Notes: generated from the sequence alone by a model not told the origin. DNA of 64,000 nt from CAIKKG01 sp037444725 (GCA_037444725.1 JBBILW010000001.1:1-64000), one strand, 5' to 3'; counted from the first letter of the stretch, positions 16,068 to 23,753 are shown. A program made the numbers and translations.

Positions 16068-16904
16068 TTAGGAATTCAATGCGTAGAAGTTTTTGAATAG
16101 CTGCGCGACAAGTATGGGACCCGTGCCACCCGGCGTCGGCGTAAAGCTAAGCGAGTCGGGCGCGCCTTTTGCTTCAAAATCGCCCGCAATGCGGCCGCGC
16201 TCCGCGCTATAACCAAAATCTACGACGAGCGCATCGTGCTTTACCATCGACGCCTTCACAAGTCCCGCGCTTCCCACGCCGATGATAACGATATCCATGT
16301 GCTTTAACTCCGATAAATCGCTCCCTTTATCGAGATAATGGATTTCGGAGCTCTTGCCGAGAAGCCACGTCCCGATGGGTTTTCCCACAAGTGAGCCCAA
16401 ACCCACGACGCCGATTTTCTTGTGCTCGATAAACCAACCCGCAATTGAGGCGTCGTCGCCGCGTGCGTGAATGAGCTTTCTGTCGAGTACCGCAAGAAGC
16501 GTGCCGACCGAGGGAGGCAGAATTTTTCCTCGTCCCGTATAGAATGCGCCGAGTGCGCGCTCGCTCAATACGTCAACATCAACCTCGCGAGGAATCGAGT
16601 TTAGAAGATACTGCGCATTGAGATGCGCGGGAAGCGGCAGTTGGATAATAATGCCGCCGCATGCCTTTTTCTCCGCAATCGAGGCAATCTCTTTCCTCAA
16701 GTCGTCTTCACGCACGCGCTCGGAGTATGCGTGCAGTTCAAACGGTATACCGAGGCGCTTTGCGATTTTTTCTTTCTGCTTTATGAAGCTGAGAGACGCG
16801 GGCTCCTTGCCCACGAGAATCGCGTGGAGCGTCTTCTTCATCTTTTTCCCCGATTCGAGTTCCGCCAATATTTCTTCCGCAATCTGTTTGCCGTCGATTA
16901 TCAT
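16068..16904 (-). CDS. folD: Bifunctional methylenetetrahydrofolate dehydrogenase/cyclohydrolase FolD
   Basis: Interconverts 5,10-methylene- and 10-formyl-THF in one-carbon metabolism; 278 aa from ATG 16904, normal size. Family marks are the GGIIIQLPLPAHLN block, VDVDVLSERALGAF, the nucleotide-binding GVVGLGSLVGKP and the C-terminal FTPTPGGTGPI. The active-site YxxxK motif reads FIKQK: Lys is kept but the Tyr is Phe. ATG 16904 was chosen over an upstream ATG because MIIDGKQIAEEIL is the family's N-terminus and TATAGT ends 6 nt before it. It lies at the end of a minus-strand run after the nuclease genes but appears to have its own promoter. Confidence 0.92.
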   Translation of the reverse strand: MIIDGKQIAEEILAELESGKKMKKTLHAILVGKEPASLSFIKQKEKIAKRLGIPFELHAYSERVREDDLRKEIASIAEKKACGGIIIQLPLPAHLNAQYLLNSIPREVDVDVLSERALGAFYTGRGKILPPSVGTLLAVLDRKLIHARGDDASIAGWFIEHKKIGVVGLGSLVGKPIGTWLLGKSSEIHYLDKGSDLSELKHMDIVIIGVGSAGLVKASMVKHDALVVDFGYSAERGRIAGDFEAKGAPDSLSFTPTPGGTGPILVAQLFKNFYALNS

Positions 16905-16910
16905 GGACTC

Positions 16911-16916
16911 ACTATA
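16911..16916 (-). promoter_or_regulatory. -10 box of folD
   Basis: TATAGT on the minus strand with a 6-nt gap to the ATG at 16904; no clear -35. Confidence 0.45.
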
Positions 16917-16929
16917 CCACCCAATACAA

Positions 16930-16951
16930 ACGCCCTCCACATGAGGGCGTT
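16930..16951 (-). terminator. Hairpin after the 34-aa gene
   Basis: ACGCCCTC / GAGGGCGT stem with 4-5 nt loop between the small membrane protein gene and folD; the minus-strand tail GTTTGTATT is moderately T-rich. Confidence 0.55.
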
Positions 16952-16960
16952 CCTAGAAAC

Positions 16961-17065
16961 TTACTGCGGCCGTACGAAGAAGAGGGGAATATACGCGCCC
17001 ACCATTCCTATAATGAGCAGCGAAACGAATATGACTTTCAACCAATGCTTCTTGTCGTGTTTCAT
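16961..17065 (-). CDS. 34-aa single-helix membrane microprotein
   Basis: Short frame MKHDKKHWLKVIF... with a basic N-terminus followed by one hydrophobic helix (about residues 9-28) and a FVRPQ tail. It starts only 3 nt after the stop of the exonuclease-like gene upstream, which suggests translational coupling, and is followed by a hairpin. Topology would be N-in, C-out by the positive-inside rule. No family was recognised; similar tiny proteins are easily missed in annotation. Confidence 0.5.
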   Translation of the reverse strand: MKHDKKHWLKVIFVSLLIIGMVGAYIPLFFVRPQ

Positions 17066-17068
17066 ATT

Positions 17069-17641
17069 TTAAAATAATTGCGCAGGCGGCGGCATTACTT
17101 CCTTATAATCGTCGAAACTCATCTTCATCATCTCGGTTGTGTTGCGCTGGGGAATGTAGAGGAACTTTTTCGCAAGCATCTGATCGTAGATGCGCTTCGT
17201 CACCTTCACGTCCTGCGTGCAGTATGATTTCAATTTTTCCATTTCGCCGTTGCGGTAGAACTCGATTGCCTGGAGTCCGCTCGCGCTCTTGCCCTCGCCG
17301 AGGTTCGCTTCCGCGAGTACGCCAAGCCCGATGCGTCGTCCCATGCGGCTCTCGATCTCCTCCAATATATCGCAGTGCGCGATTTTCGCAATATTCGATT
17401 TGAAATATTTCTCGAGCACCGGCACGTCGAAGCGTTTGCTTGCGAAACCTATGAGGAGATACGCATTTTTAAAATACGCTTCGATTTTGTCGAGCTCGTG
17501 TTCCGTGAAGCAGTGGTATGCGTCCTCGTTATACGAGTAGAGGCCCACAACCGACATTTCTAACTTCGCGATGTTGCCCTGTCCGCCGACGTCGGCAAAC
17601 GTGTTCTTTGTTTCGATATCAAATACAATTCTGTCTCTCAT
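17069..17641 (-). CDS. RNase H-like 3'-5' exonuclease (DEDD type, YprB-like)
   Basis: A 190-aa predicted exonuclease. The DEDD core is visible: FDIETKN near residue 5 (first Asp and Glu), LIGFASKRFDVPVLEKYF near 60-80 (second Asp) and YCTQDVKVTKRIYDQ near 150 (last Asp with a preceding Tyr region). The fold belongs to the RNase_H_2/YprB group of predicted RNases or DNA exonucleases. The start at ATG 17641 (MRDRIVFDIET) is preferred over a longer frame that would overlap the upstream gene. It forms a compact unit with the DUF458 protein upstream and the 34-aa protein downstream. Confidence 0.8.
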   Translation of the reverse strand: MRDRIVFDIETKNTFADVGGQGNIAKLEMSVVGLYSYNEDAYHCFTEHELDKIEAYFKNAYLLIGFASKRFDVPVLEKYFKSNIAKIAHCDILEEIESRMGRRIGLGVLAEANLGEGKSASGLQAIEFYRNGEMEKLKSYCTQDVKVTKRIYDQMLAKKFLYIPQRNTTEMMKMSFDDYKEVMPPPAQLF

Positions 17642-17666
17642 GAGTAAATTTTTTTGAAATATATTT

Positions 17667-18161
17667 TTATGTGTGCCTATCCGCAACGCTCGATGCTGCG
17701 TAGCTCTCCGGCTTCGTTTTCACTTCGAAATTGCTCGCGCGAATCATGCCCACCACCTCCTGGATGAGCGCATTCGTGGGGCCGTGCGCGCCCACGTCCG
17801 CATGTATCTCAAACTCCCACTGGGGAATGAGATCTATCGTCTCCTGTTTCTTGAGTTCCGCAAGAAGCATATGCGCGGCTTCGAGTGAAATCATTACTTC
17901 ATGAATAATGCGGTCGCGGAGCGTATGGTACTTCGTCTTGTCGTCCATTCTGCGCCAAAAATAACGGCCGCCTCGCCCCACGCGGTGCACTACGATTGCG
18001 TTCACAAAATCAGCGGTCTTGTCCGCAAGGCCTTGCGAATCGGTGCCGATAATTATTTTGTAGGTCCGCTTCGGGTCCTCTTTCATGAACGTGATAATCG
18101 CCGCGACTACCGCATTCACTTCAAGCTGTACGCCGAACGAACTGCAATACGTTTCCCGCAT
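17667..18161 (-). CDS. DUF458 / YkuK-like RNase H-fold protein
   Basis: A 164-aa protein matching the DUF458 (B. subtilis YkuK) family, predicted to adopt an RNase H-like fold. The conserved YKIIIGTDSQ start of the fold, with its Asp, lies near residue 38, followed by VNAIVVHRVGRGGRYFWRR and a C-terminal HADVGAHGPTNALI stretch with conserved Asp/His. Biochemical function is not established. It is the first gene of a minus-strand set (DUF458, DEDD exonuclease, 34-aa protein) that may act on nucleic acids together; the last step is inference from proximity only. Confidence 0.78.
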   Translation of the reverse strand: MRETYCSSFGVQLEVNAVVAAIITFMKEDPKRTYKIIIGTDSQGLADKTADFVNAIVVHRVGRGGRYFWRRMDDKTKYHTLRDRIIHEVMISLEAAHMLLAELKKQETIDLIPQWEFEIHADVGAHGPTNALIQEVVGMIRASNFEVKTKPESYAASSVADRHT

Positions 18162-18197
18162 TCATCTACCTTAGCGCAGGGGGAGAGGGAGAGTCAA

Positions 18198-18225
18198 TCG
18201 ACAATACTCCAGATTAGAGTAGAAT
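18198..18225 (+). promoter_or_regulatory. Promoter of the nuclease-like gene
   Basis: TCGACA (18198-18203), 16-bp spacer, TAGAAT (18220-18225); ATG follows after 7 nt. Confidence 0.5.
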
Positions 18226-18232
18226 TACGCCC

Positions 18233-19114
18233 ATGGCACAGGAAAAATTCAGAGCTATTACTGAAACCCAAGCAATCAATTTTCACGGCACATTCTTCAA
18301 AAAAGCAGTGCGTGACATTCTAGAGGAAGTTCCTGGTATGAGTATTCGAGAAGAGTATCCGGTACTTTATGAAAAGGATGCCTCAATCGATTTACTGGCA
18401 ACATATCATGTAGATAAGTTTAAGCAATATATACCGATGGAATGCAAGCGTGCCTTACCAAGTGCAAAACATTGGCTATTTTTTCCTGTAAGTCACGGAC
18501 TTACAACACGGGACGCACAGGCTATCCATCGTATAGATGGCTTTGGTAAATCAACCAGGATCGGCGTCACAACCACGCCTATCTTAATCGACTCGGTGTG
18601 TATAGAGGGCATGGAAATAGAAACGAACGGAGAAACATTTCGAGCCAATCCTTCACCAATTTGGGAGGCTGCCGAACAGATTGCCCGTAACTATATTGGT
18701 TTTGTTTTACAAGAACGCGATGAGCGTCAGCGTACCACACATGATGAAGGTCCTGACCCAGTGGCAATGTTTCCGATGCTTATTACGACCGCAAAGCTTC
18801 ATATTGCAAAATATGATGCCACAAAAATTCATCTCGGAGATGGTAATTATCCCATAGATATCGAAAAACGAGAGGTGCCGTTTCTCTCCTTGAATCACCC
18901 GTTCATTCCTCAACGCAATGGAGTTGCCATCTTTGATACTGTTTTGCCAAGTAGTGTTTCTCCGCTTGTTGGCTCTTCGAGAGAATACGACAATCCCTGG
19001 ATGCGGGAATCATTTCACAAACAATCAATTATTGTTGTGAATGCCATGCATTTGAAAGAATTTTTTGCCGCATATATTGCAAGCACCCAAGCTGGCGAAC
19101 CTCAGGCGAAATAA
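18233..19114 (+). CDS. Unknown protein with PD-(D/E)XK nuclease-like signature
   Basis: A 293-aa soluble protein I cannot assign to a family. The N-terminal part has a layout like restriction endonuclease folds: an acidic residue in DASIDLLATY followed about 16 residues later by IPMECKRAL, giving the D...ExK pattern near residues 50-75. The remainder contains a putative beta-rich half with LNHPFIPQRNGVAIFDTV. Its sequence is visibly poorer in G+C and uses different codons from the neighbours, consistent with horizontal acquisition. It stands alone next to a tRNA-Val tail element, which may mark an old insertion point. No partner methyltransferase is nearby. Confidence 0.55.
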   Translation: MAQEKFRAITETQAINFHGTFFKKAVRDILEEVPGMSIREEYPVLYEKDASIDLLATYHVDKFKQYIPMECKRALPSAKHWLFFPVSHGLTTRDAQAIHRIDGFGKSTRIGVTTTPILIDSVCIEGMEIETNGETFRANPSPIWEAAEQIARNYIGFVLQERDERQRTTHDEGPDPVAMFPMLITTAKLHIAKYDATKIHLGDGNYPIDIEKREVPFLSLNHPFIPQRNGVAIFDTVLPSSVSPLVGSSREYDNPWMRESFHKQSIIVVNAMHLKEFFAAYIASTQAGEPQAK

Positions 19115-19274
19115 TTTAGATTTCTAAGCGCTTCGGTGTCTCCTTCGCCTCTCGGCTCACCGTCGCTCACCTCGGGCTAGGCACCGCCTCGCGTGCAATT
19201 CTGCTGAATTGCACAAGCTCCGGCGTTCGACACCCGAACGCAAGGCGAGTAGTCGCCTTGCTCCATCACCCACA
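19115..19274. repeat. tRNA-Val tail element
   Basis: Non-coding segment packed with perfect hairpins: GTGCAATTC / GAATTGCAC (19193-19214), GCAAGGCGA / TCGCCTTGC (19240-19261) and GTTCGACACCCGAAC (19225-19239). The last is an inverted copy of the tRNA-Val T-arm. The word TCGCCTCTC at 19145-19153 recurs, reversed, in the tRNA-Leu tail. See the findings. Confidence 0.5.
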
Positions 19275-19304
19275 GCAAAACCCCGCCAAGAGGCGGGGGG
19301 TTTT
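19275..19304. terminator. Terminator between tRNA-Val and its tail
   Basis: AAAACCCCGCC / GGCGGGG...TTTT stem with AAGA loop; terminates the minus-strand tRNA transcript and works on both strands. Confidence 0.8.
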
Positions 19305-19307
19305 GTG

Positions 19308-19379
19308 TGGGCGCTGAGGGTGTCGAACCCCCGACCTACTCGGTGTAAACGAGTCGCTCTACCGCTGAGCTAAGCGCCC
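19308..19379 (-). tRNA. tRNA-Val (anticodon UAC)
   Basis: 72-nt cloverleaf: acceptor GGGCGCT / AGCGCCC, D-stem GCTC / GAGC, anticodon stem ACTCG / CGAGT with loop TTTACAC (anticodon UAC), T-loop TTCGACA, discriminator A. CCA is not encoded. It is the substrate of the ValRS at 7780-9933. Confidence 0.95.
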
Positions 19380-19402
19380 TTTCTGACTACGATAGTGTAT
19401 AC

Positions 19403-19435
19403 AAAAAAGCGGGACCAATCAACTGGTCCCGCTTT
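19403..19435 (-). terminator. Terminator of adenosine deaminase gene
   Basis: Minus-strand AAGCGGGACCA / TGGTCCCGCTT stem with T6 tail just after the stop codon. Confidence 0.85.
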
Positions 19436-19443
19436 GAGATTAA

Positions 19444-20427
19444 TTAGAACGCGAATGCGCCCCTGAAGACGTTCTTCTCGAGAAGGCGCGCCTCCGTTTC
19501 CGTGAAATTGAACACCGCATCGCATCGCTCGATGACCTCCGGCATCGCCGGCAGGAAGAAGTCATCATCCGGGTTCAACGTGTAGCAGAGCCCGGCATCG
19601 AGAAGCTCAGGAATCCTCAACTCCTCGAGCGTCCCGATCGCACCCGTCGTAAGATTCGAGAGGGGACAGCCTGCGACGCGGATGTGATTGTCCACCATGT
19701 AGCTCACCGTGTCGGGGTAGTCCACGAGCGGAATCGCGTGGCCCACGCCGTCGCACTTCAGCACGTGGATAGCGGTGTGGATGTTGCGCATGAGGCGCGC
19801 ACGATAGGTCTCGCGCGGCTCTTTCGCAACCCACTCGCCCGCGTGACAGTCCCGCCGCACCTTGCTGCCGAATGTGAGCTTGTACGCCTCGTAATGCTTT
19901 TCCGGCGGATGCGCCGCCTCATCGCACACGAGATTCAGCGCCGCTTCTCCGTCGAACTCGAGCGCGATGCGCGCGATATCTTTTCCCGTCTCCACGTCCG
20001 CCTCGCGGCCGATGCAGATGTGCGGGAACACGCGGATATCGAGATTGAACTCGGTCGACTGCGCTGCTTCCACGAAGGCATGCGCGGCCTCGCGCATAGT
20101 GAGACCCTGCTTCGTGTGATACTGCGGCGCAAGATACGCCTCGACATACCGGTATCCTTCAGCGCTGCGCGTGCGCGCATATTCGCGCACCGCATGGCGA
20201 ATCGCCTCCTTCTTCTGAAGTGCGTTCGTGATGAGCGAAAACTTCTTCACGAGATCAACGTGCACATTGCCGAAGAACGTTGCGAGCCTCTCCGGACTGC
20301 CTGCATTCTCCGCAACCTCGTACGGCAACGGCAACCCCGAGAGCTCGTAGAGCGTCGGGAGCGCTTTTGCGACTGCCATGCTTCCATCCACGTGGTCATG
20401 GTGCAATCCGCGAATAAACGGTTTCAT
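19444..20427 (-). CDS. Adenosine deaminase family protein
   Basis: Zinc-dependent hydrolase that deaminates adenosine (or a related purine) to inosine. From ATG 20427 the protein is 327 aa. Metal and catalytic motifs are all visible: LHHDHVDGS near residue 7-15 (HxH), DCHAGEW near 194 (His-Gly-Glu equivalent), GVGHAIPL near 227, the GCPLSNL block near 255 and NPDDDFF near 286 (catalytic Asp pair). The start is supported by an SD-like AGGAAGG 6 nt upstream, one of few in the window. It suggests purine salvage in an organism unlikely to make purines itself. Specificity among ADA-like enzymes (adenosine, adenine, N6-methyl forms) cannot be decided here. Confidence 0.85.
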   Translation of the reverse strand: MKPFIRGLHHDHVDGSMAVAKALPTLYELSGLPLPYEVAENAGSPERLATFFGNVHVDLVKKFSLITNALQKKEAIRHAVREYARTRSAEGYRYVEAYLAPQYHTKQGLTMREAAHAFVEAAQSTEFNLDIRVFPHICIGREADVETGKDIARIALEFDGEAALNLVCDEAAHPPEKHYEAYKLTFGSKVRRDCHAGEWVAKEPRETYRARLMRNIHTAIHVLKCDGVGHAIPLVDYPDTVSYMVDNHIRVAGCPLSNLTTGAIGTLEELRIPELLDAGLCYTLNPDDDFFLPAMPEVIERCDAVFNFTETEARLLEKNVFRGAFAF

Positions 20428-20500
20428 GCGCGCCTTCCTTTCCCTGTTGGTTGGTAAGCTTCTCCTCAAGTTCTACCACCTCCTCACGTGACACGCAAAC

Positions 20501-20525
20501 AAAAAAGCGCTCTTGGCGCCTTTTT
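20501..20525 (-). terminator. Terminator of tRNA-Ile
   Basis: Minus-strand AAGGCGC / GCGCTTT stem (one G-U) with CAAGA loop and T6 tail. Confidence 0.7.
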
Positions 20526-20530
20526 CTTTG

Positions 20531-20602
20531 TCGGTCCGGCAGGACTCGAACCTGCAACCGGGCGTGTATAAGACGCCTGCTCTGCCATTGAGCTACGGAC
20601 CG
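20531..20602 (-). tRNA. tRNA-Ile (anticodon UAU)
   Basis: 72-nt cloverleaf: acceptor CGGTCCG / CGGACCG, D-stem GCTC / GAGC, anticodon stem GGCGT / ACGCC with loop CTTATAC (positions 34-36 UAU), T-stem GCAGG / CCTGC with loop TTCGAGT, discriminator A; CCA not encoded. UAU decodes AUA directly. Most bacteria use a CAU tRNA modified to lysidine instead. Confidence 0.92.
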
Positions 20603-20646
20603 TTTCTCCTCCCGCAACTATACCAAGAGGGGAGGAGACAAATCAA

Positions 20647-22491
20647 CTAACCTTCAAGCGTCGCCATCTCGAAACCGAATTTCTTGATGATGGCATAAAA
20701 CTCTTCCTGCTCCAATGTTTCGCGCACCACGAGCGCTTCCGCAATTGCGTCGAGCGCCTTGCGATTCTTCGTGATGACCGTCTTCGCGACCGCGAGTGCC
20801 TTATTAATGTACGCGTTCACCTCGTCATCAATTTTTGCACCCAGCGATTCGGAGAAATCGCGCTCATTTCCAAAATCGCGTCCCAGGAAGACCGCTTCCT
20901 GCGCACGCCCATACGAACGAGGACCAAGCTTCTCGCTCATGCCGTACTGCGTCACGAGGCGCGTTGCCACATCCGTCGCGTTCCGAATATCGCTCGAAGA
21001 ACCCGTCGTAACATCTTTAAATACCGTAAGTTCCGATGCGTAGCCGCCGAATGAGACTGCGAGGTCCGCGAGGAATTGCGCCTTCGTGTGCAGTCTGCGC
21101 TCTTCAAGCGGAAGCTTTAGCGTGTAACCTCCCGCCATGCCGCGGCTCACGATAGAAACTTTGTGCACGGGGTCGGCGTCTTTCAATGCCGCCGCAACAA
21201 GCGCATGGCCCGCTTCATGGTATGCGGTAATTTCTTTTTCTTTCGGCGTGATGACGCGGCTCCTGCGCGCCGGACCGAGCAACACCTTTTCTACGGAGTT
21301 CAAGAAATCCTCCTGCGCTACCGTCTTGCGGTTATTGCGCGCCGCAAGAATCGCGGCCTCGTTCACGAGGTTTGAGAGATCCGCACCGGCAAATCCCGGC
21401 GTACGTGTCGCGACTACCTTCAAATCAACGTCGTTCGCGAGCGGCTTCCCCTTCACATGAATCTTCAAAATGTCTTCGCGGTCTTTTACGTCGGGCATAT
21501 CCAAAACCACACGGCGGTCAAATCTTCCCGGGCGGAGCAACGCAGGATCCAACACATCGGGGCGGTTCGTCGCCGCAATTACGATGACGCTCGTGTCGCG
21601 ATCGAAGCCGTCCATTTCGACGAGAATCTGGTTGAGTGTCTGTTCGCGCTCATCGTGTCCACCACCCATTCCTGTGCCGCGTTCGCGGCCGACCGCATCG
21701 ATTTCATCGATGAAAATAATGGAGGGCGCCGCCTGTTTTGCGATGTGGAACAAATCACGCACGCGGGACGCACCCACGCCGACGAACATTTCGACGAATT
21801 CGGATGCGGAGATGTGGAAGAAGGGGACGCCCGCCTCGCCTGCAACTGCGCGCGCAAGCATCGTCTTTCCCGTACCCGGTGAGCCCATGAGGAGCACGCC
21901 GCGCGGAATCTTCGCGCCAATTGCCGTGAACTTCTTCGAGTTCTTCAGGAACTCCACCACCTCGAGCAACTCTTCTTTTGCTTCCTTCAGTCCCGCAACA
22001 TCTTTAAACGTTGCCTTGTCTTTCGAGGGCGCAAAGAGCCGCACATTCACCTTACCGAACGAGAATGCCTGGCCCGCGCCGGATTTTGCCTGGCGGAATA
22101 TCCACCAGAACATCACCACCATCACAATGACGGGGATAAGAATTGGCAAAAGCATATTCATCCAGTATTTTGTGCCGCTCTCATCCTGAACTTTGAACTC
22201 AACTTTCTGAAGGTCTTCTGCTTTTACGCCGTAATTCTTGAGCGTCTCCGAAAAACCCGTTTCGTTTTCTTTGCGTGAGGTCGCTGTGTCGTTATTCGTG
22301 AGCGTAATCTGGAGCTCGTTGCCGTTCACGACAAGCGATTTCACTTCTCCCGCAGTAATTTTTTTCGCGACTTCGCTCATCGAGAGCGAAAGGGGCTGCT
22401 TCGCCTCCGTCCCGGTGATCGAAGCAAAGAGAAGCGATGCGATAAAGAGCGCAGCGACTGCCCAAATGATGTTTTTCCACAATGGTTTCAT
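20647..22491 (-). CDS. ftsH: ATP-dependent zinc metalloprotease FtsH
   Basis: Membrane-anchored AAA+ protease for quality control of membrane and some soluble proteins. From ATG 22491 it is 614 aa. Two N-terminal transmembrane helices (about 5-25 and 105-130) flank a short periplasmic domain; then come Walker A GSPGTGKT near 203, the pore FVGVGASRVRDLF, Walker B IIFIDEIDAVGRERG, second region of homology (ATNRPDVLDPALLRPGRFDRR), and the protease HEAGH near 425 with a third ligand Asp downstream. The longer frame adds about 30 residues lacking any membrane signal, so ATG 22491 (MKPLWKNIIW) was chosen. Separate transcription unit downstream of the S1 gene, with a terminator between. Confidence 0.96.
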   Translation of the reverse strand: MKPLWKNIIWAVAALFIASLLFASITGTEAKQPLSLSMSEVAKKITAGEVKSLVVNGNELQITLTNNDTATSRKENETGFSETLKNYGVKAEDLQKVEFKVQDESGTKYWMNMLLPILIPVIVMVVMFWWIFRQAKSGAGQAFSFGKVNVRLFAPSKDKATFKDVAGLKEAKEELLEVVEFLKNSKKFTAIGAKIPRGVLLMGSPGTGKTMLARAVAGEAGVPFFHISASEFVEMFVGVGASRVRDLFHIAKQAAPSIIFIDEIDAVGRERGTGMGGGHDEREQTLNQILVEMDGFDRDTSVIVIAATNRPDVLDPALLRPGRFDRRVVLDMPDVKDREDILKIHVKGKPLANDVDLKVVATRTPGFAGADLSNLVNEAAILAARNNRKTVAQEDFLNSVEKVLLGPARRSRVITPKEKEITAYHEAGHALVAAALKDADPVHKVSIVSRGMAGGYTLKLPLEERRLHTKAQFLADLAVSFGGYASELTVFKDVTTGSSSDIRNATDVATRLVTQYGMSEKLGPRSYGRAQEAVFLGRDFGNERDFSESLGAKIDDEVNAYINKALAVAKTVITKNRKALDAIAEALVVRETLEQEEFYAIIKKFGFEMATLEG

Positions 22492-22558
22492 ATGATTTAT
22501 ATATTGCTCACTTACTATAGTGGAAGTGAACGATAGCCGCAACGCCAACAACTCATAT

Positions 22559-22599
22559 AAAAATTCCGCCCTTCGTTTCACGAAGAGCGGGATTTTTTT
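22559..22599 (-). terminator. Terminator of the S1 gene
   Basis: Long stem pairing 22561-22576 with 22580-22595 (two mismatches, TTC loop region), flanked by A and T runs; ends the S1 transcript before ftsH. Confidence 0.8.
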
Positions 22600-22603
22600 C
22601 GGT

Positions 22604-23692
22604 TTACTTCTTGAATTTCAAGCTGATTCTGCGCTCTGCGGGTTTCACCGTATCAATGGTGAAGTGGTACTCCTTTCCCACCGCGAGCTGCTTGCGCATC
22701 TCGTCCGCGCCGCCGAATTCCGTGACGTGCACATACCCTTGGTACGTGTCGTCGAGATTTACAATGGCGCCAAACGGATTGAACATGTAGACCTTACCCG
22801 TCACATCCTGGCCATCCTTATAACGATTCATGACGATAGTCCACGGATCTTCCTTGAGGGCTTTGAGCGAGAGTGAAATCTTGCCGTCCTTGATTTCGAT
22901 GATTTTCGCCTTCACTGCTTCGTCAACCTTCACTACGTCCTTCGGATTTTCAACAATGCGATAGTCGAGCTCTGAAACGTGAATGAGGCCTTCCACCGCG
23001 GGGTTATCCATGAACTTCACGAACGCGCCGAAATCGGCAACACCCGAGACCACGCCCTCGATAACCTGGCCCACCGTGTAGTTCTTTACGAGCTCACGCG
23101 AAGAAACTTCCGTCGCTTCCTTCTCAGAAATGATGAGTTTGCCCGTGCGGACGTTCGCATCAATGATTTTTACCGAGATATCGGCACCCACCAAGCGCTG
23201 CAATGCGCCTGAGATTTCCGTGCGCTCCGCGGTTGTTGCTTTGGGATAGTGCTCACCTGCAAGCTGGGAGACGGGGAGGAAGGCTGAGATACCTTTCACG
23301 TTCGCAATAAGGCCGCCCTTGTTGAAACCGGTGATTTTCACCGTGAACGCCTCGTCCTTACCCTTCAATTCGTCCACCTCGCCCCATGCCTTCTGCTTGC
23401 CCGCTTCCGCGAGCGAGAGTTCTACATACCCCTCGTCGTTGTCCACTTCAAGGACTTTCGCATGAATCTTGCCGCCAATATCCACGCTTTTCACGAGTTC
23501 GCGCGCATTCTGGAGCTCGCCGCGATACACTGCGCCCGTACCGTGCCTGCCAAGATCGACAAGCATCATTCTTGAGCCCTTGCTGAACACCGTTCCCTCG
23601 ACGAGATCTCCCACTTTAATGGAAGAAAACACCTGCGGGTTCGATTTCGCAAGCTGGTTCAAGATCAGCATGCCGTTCTTTACGATATTCAT
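22604..23692 (-). CDS. rpsA: S1 RNA-binding domain protein (ribosomal protein S1-like)
   Basis: A 362-aa protein made of four S1 domains (roughly 17-85, 100-165, 185-255, 272-345), for example VGDLVEGTVFSKGSRMMLVDLG and VGQVIEGVVSGVADFGAFV. This is shorter than the six-domain E. coli S1 and matches the four-domain S1-like proteins of many Gram-positive bacteria and CPR. It would help bind mRNA on the 30S subunit. A consensus promoter (TTGACT, 17 bp, TATTCT) lies 9 nt before ATG 23692, which excludes the longer upstream frame. That its own mRNA looks leaderless is notable, since leaderless translation does not need S1 in known cases. Confidence 0.85.
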   Translation of the reverse strand: MNIVKNGMLILNQLAKSNPQVFSSIKVGDLVEGTVFSKGSRMMLVDLGRHGTGAVYRGELQNARELVKSVDIGGKIHAKVLEVDNDEGYVELSLAEAGKQKAWGEVDELKGKDEAFTVKITGFNKGGLIANVKGISAFLPVSQLAGEHYPKATTAERTEISGALQRLVGADISVKIIDANVRTGKLIISEKEATEVSSRELVKNYTVGQVIEGVVSGVADFGAFVKFMDNPAVEGLIHVSELDYRIVENPKDVVKVDEAVKAKIIEIKDGKISLSLKALKEDPWTIVMNRYKDGQDVTGKVYMFNPFGAIVNLDDTYQGYVHVTEFGGADEMRKQLAVGKEYHFTIDTVKPAERRISLKFKK

Positions 23693-23701
23693 AGTGCTAA
23701 C

Positions 23702-23730
23702 AGAATATGCACTTTTGTAAGGTAAGTCAA
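23702..23730 (-). promoter_or_regulatory. Promoter of the S1 gene
   Basis: Minus strand -35 TTGACT (23725-23730), 17 bp, -10 TATTCT (23702-23707); predicted leader 2-3 nt. Confidence 0.75.
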
Positions 23731-23753
23731 CCCCAAAGTGGTAAAAATGGTCG

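Noticed and set aside
22491..22581. N-terminal extension of FtsH by 30 residues
   Set aside because: It adds polar sequence ahead of the first membrane helix that FtsH proteins do not have, and crosses the promoter-like TATATA region.
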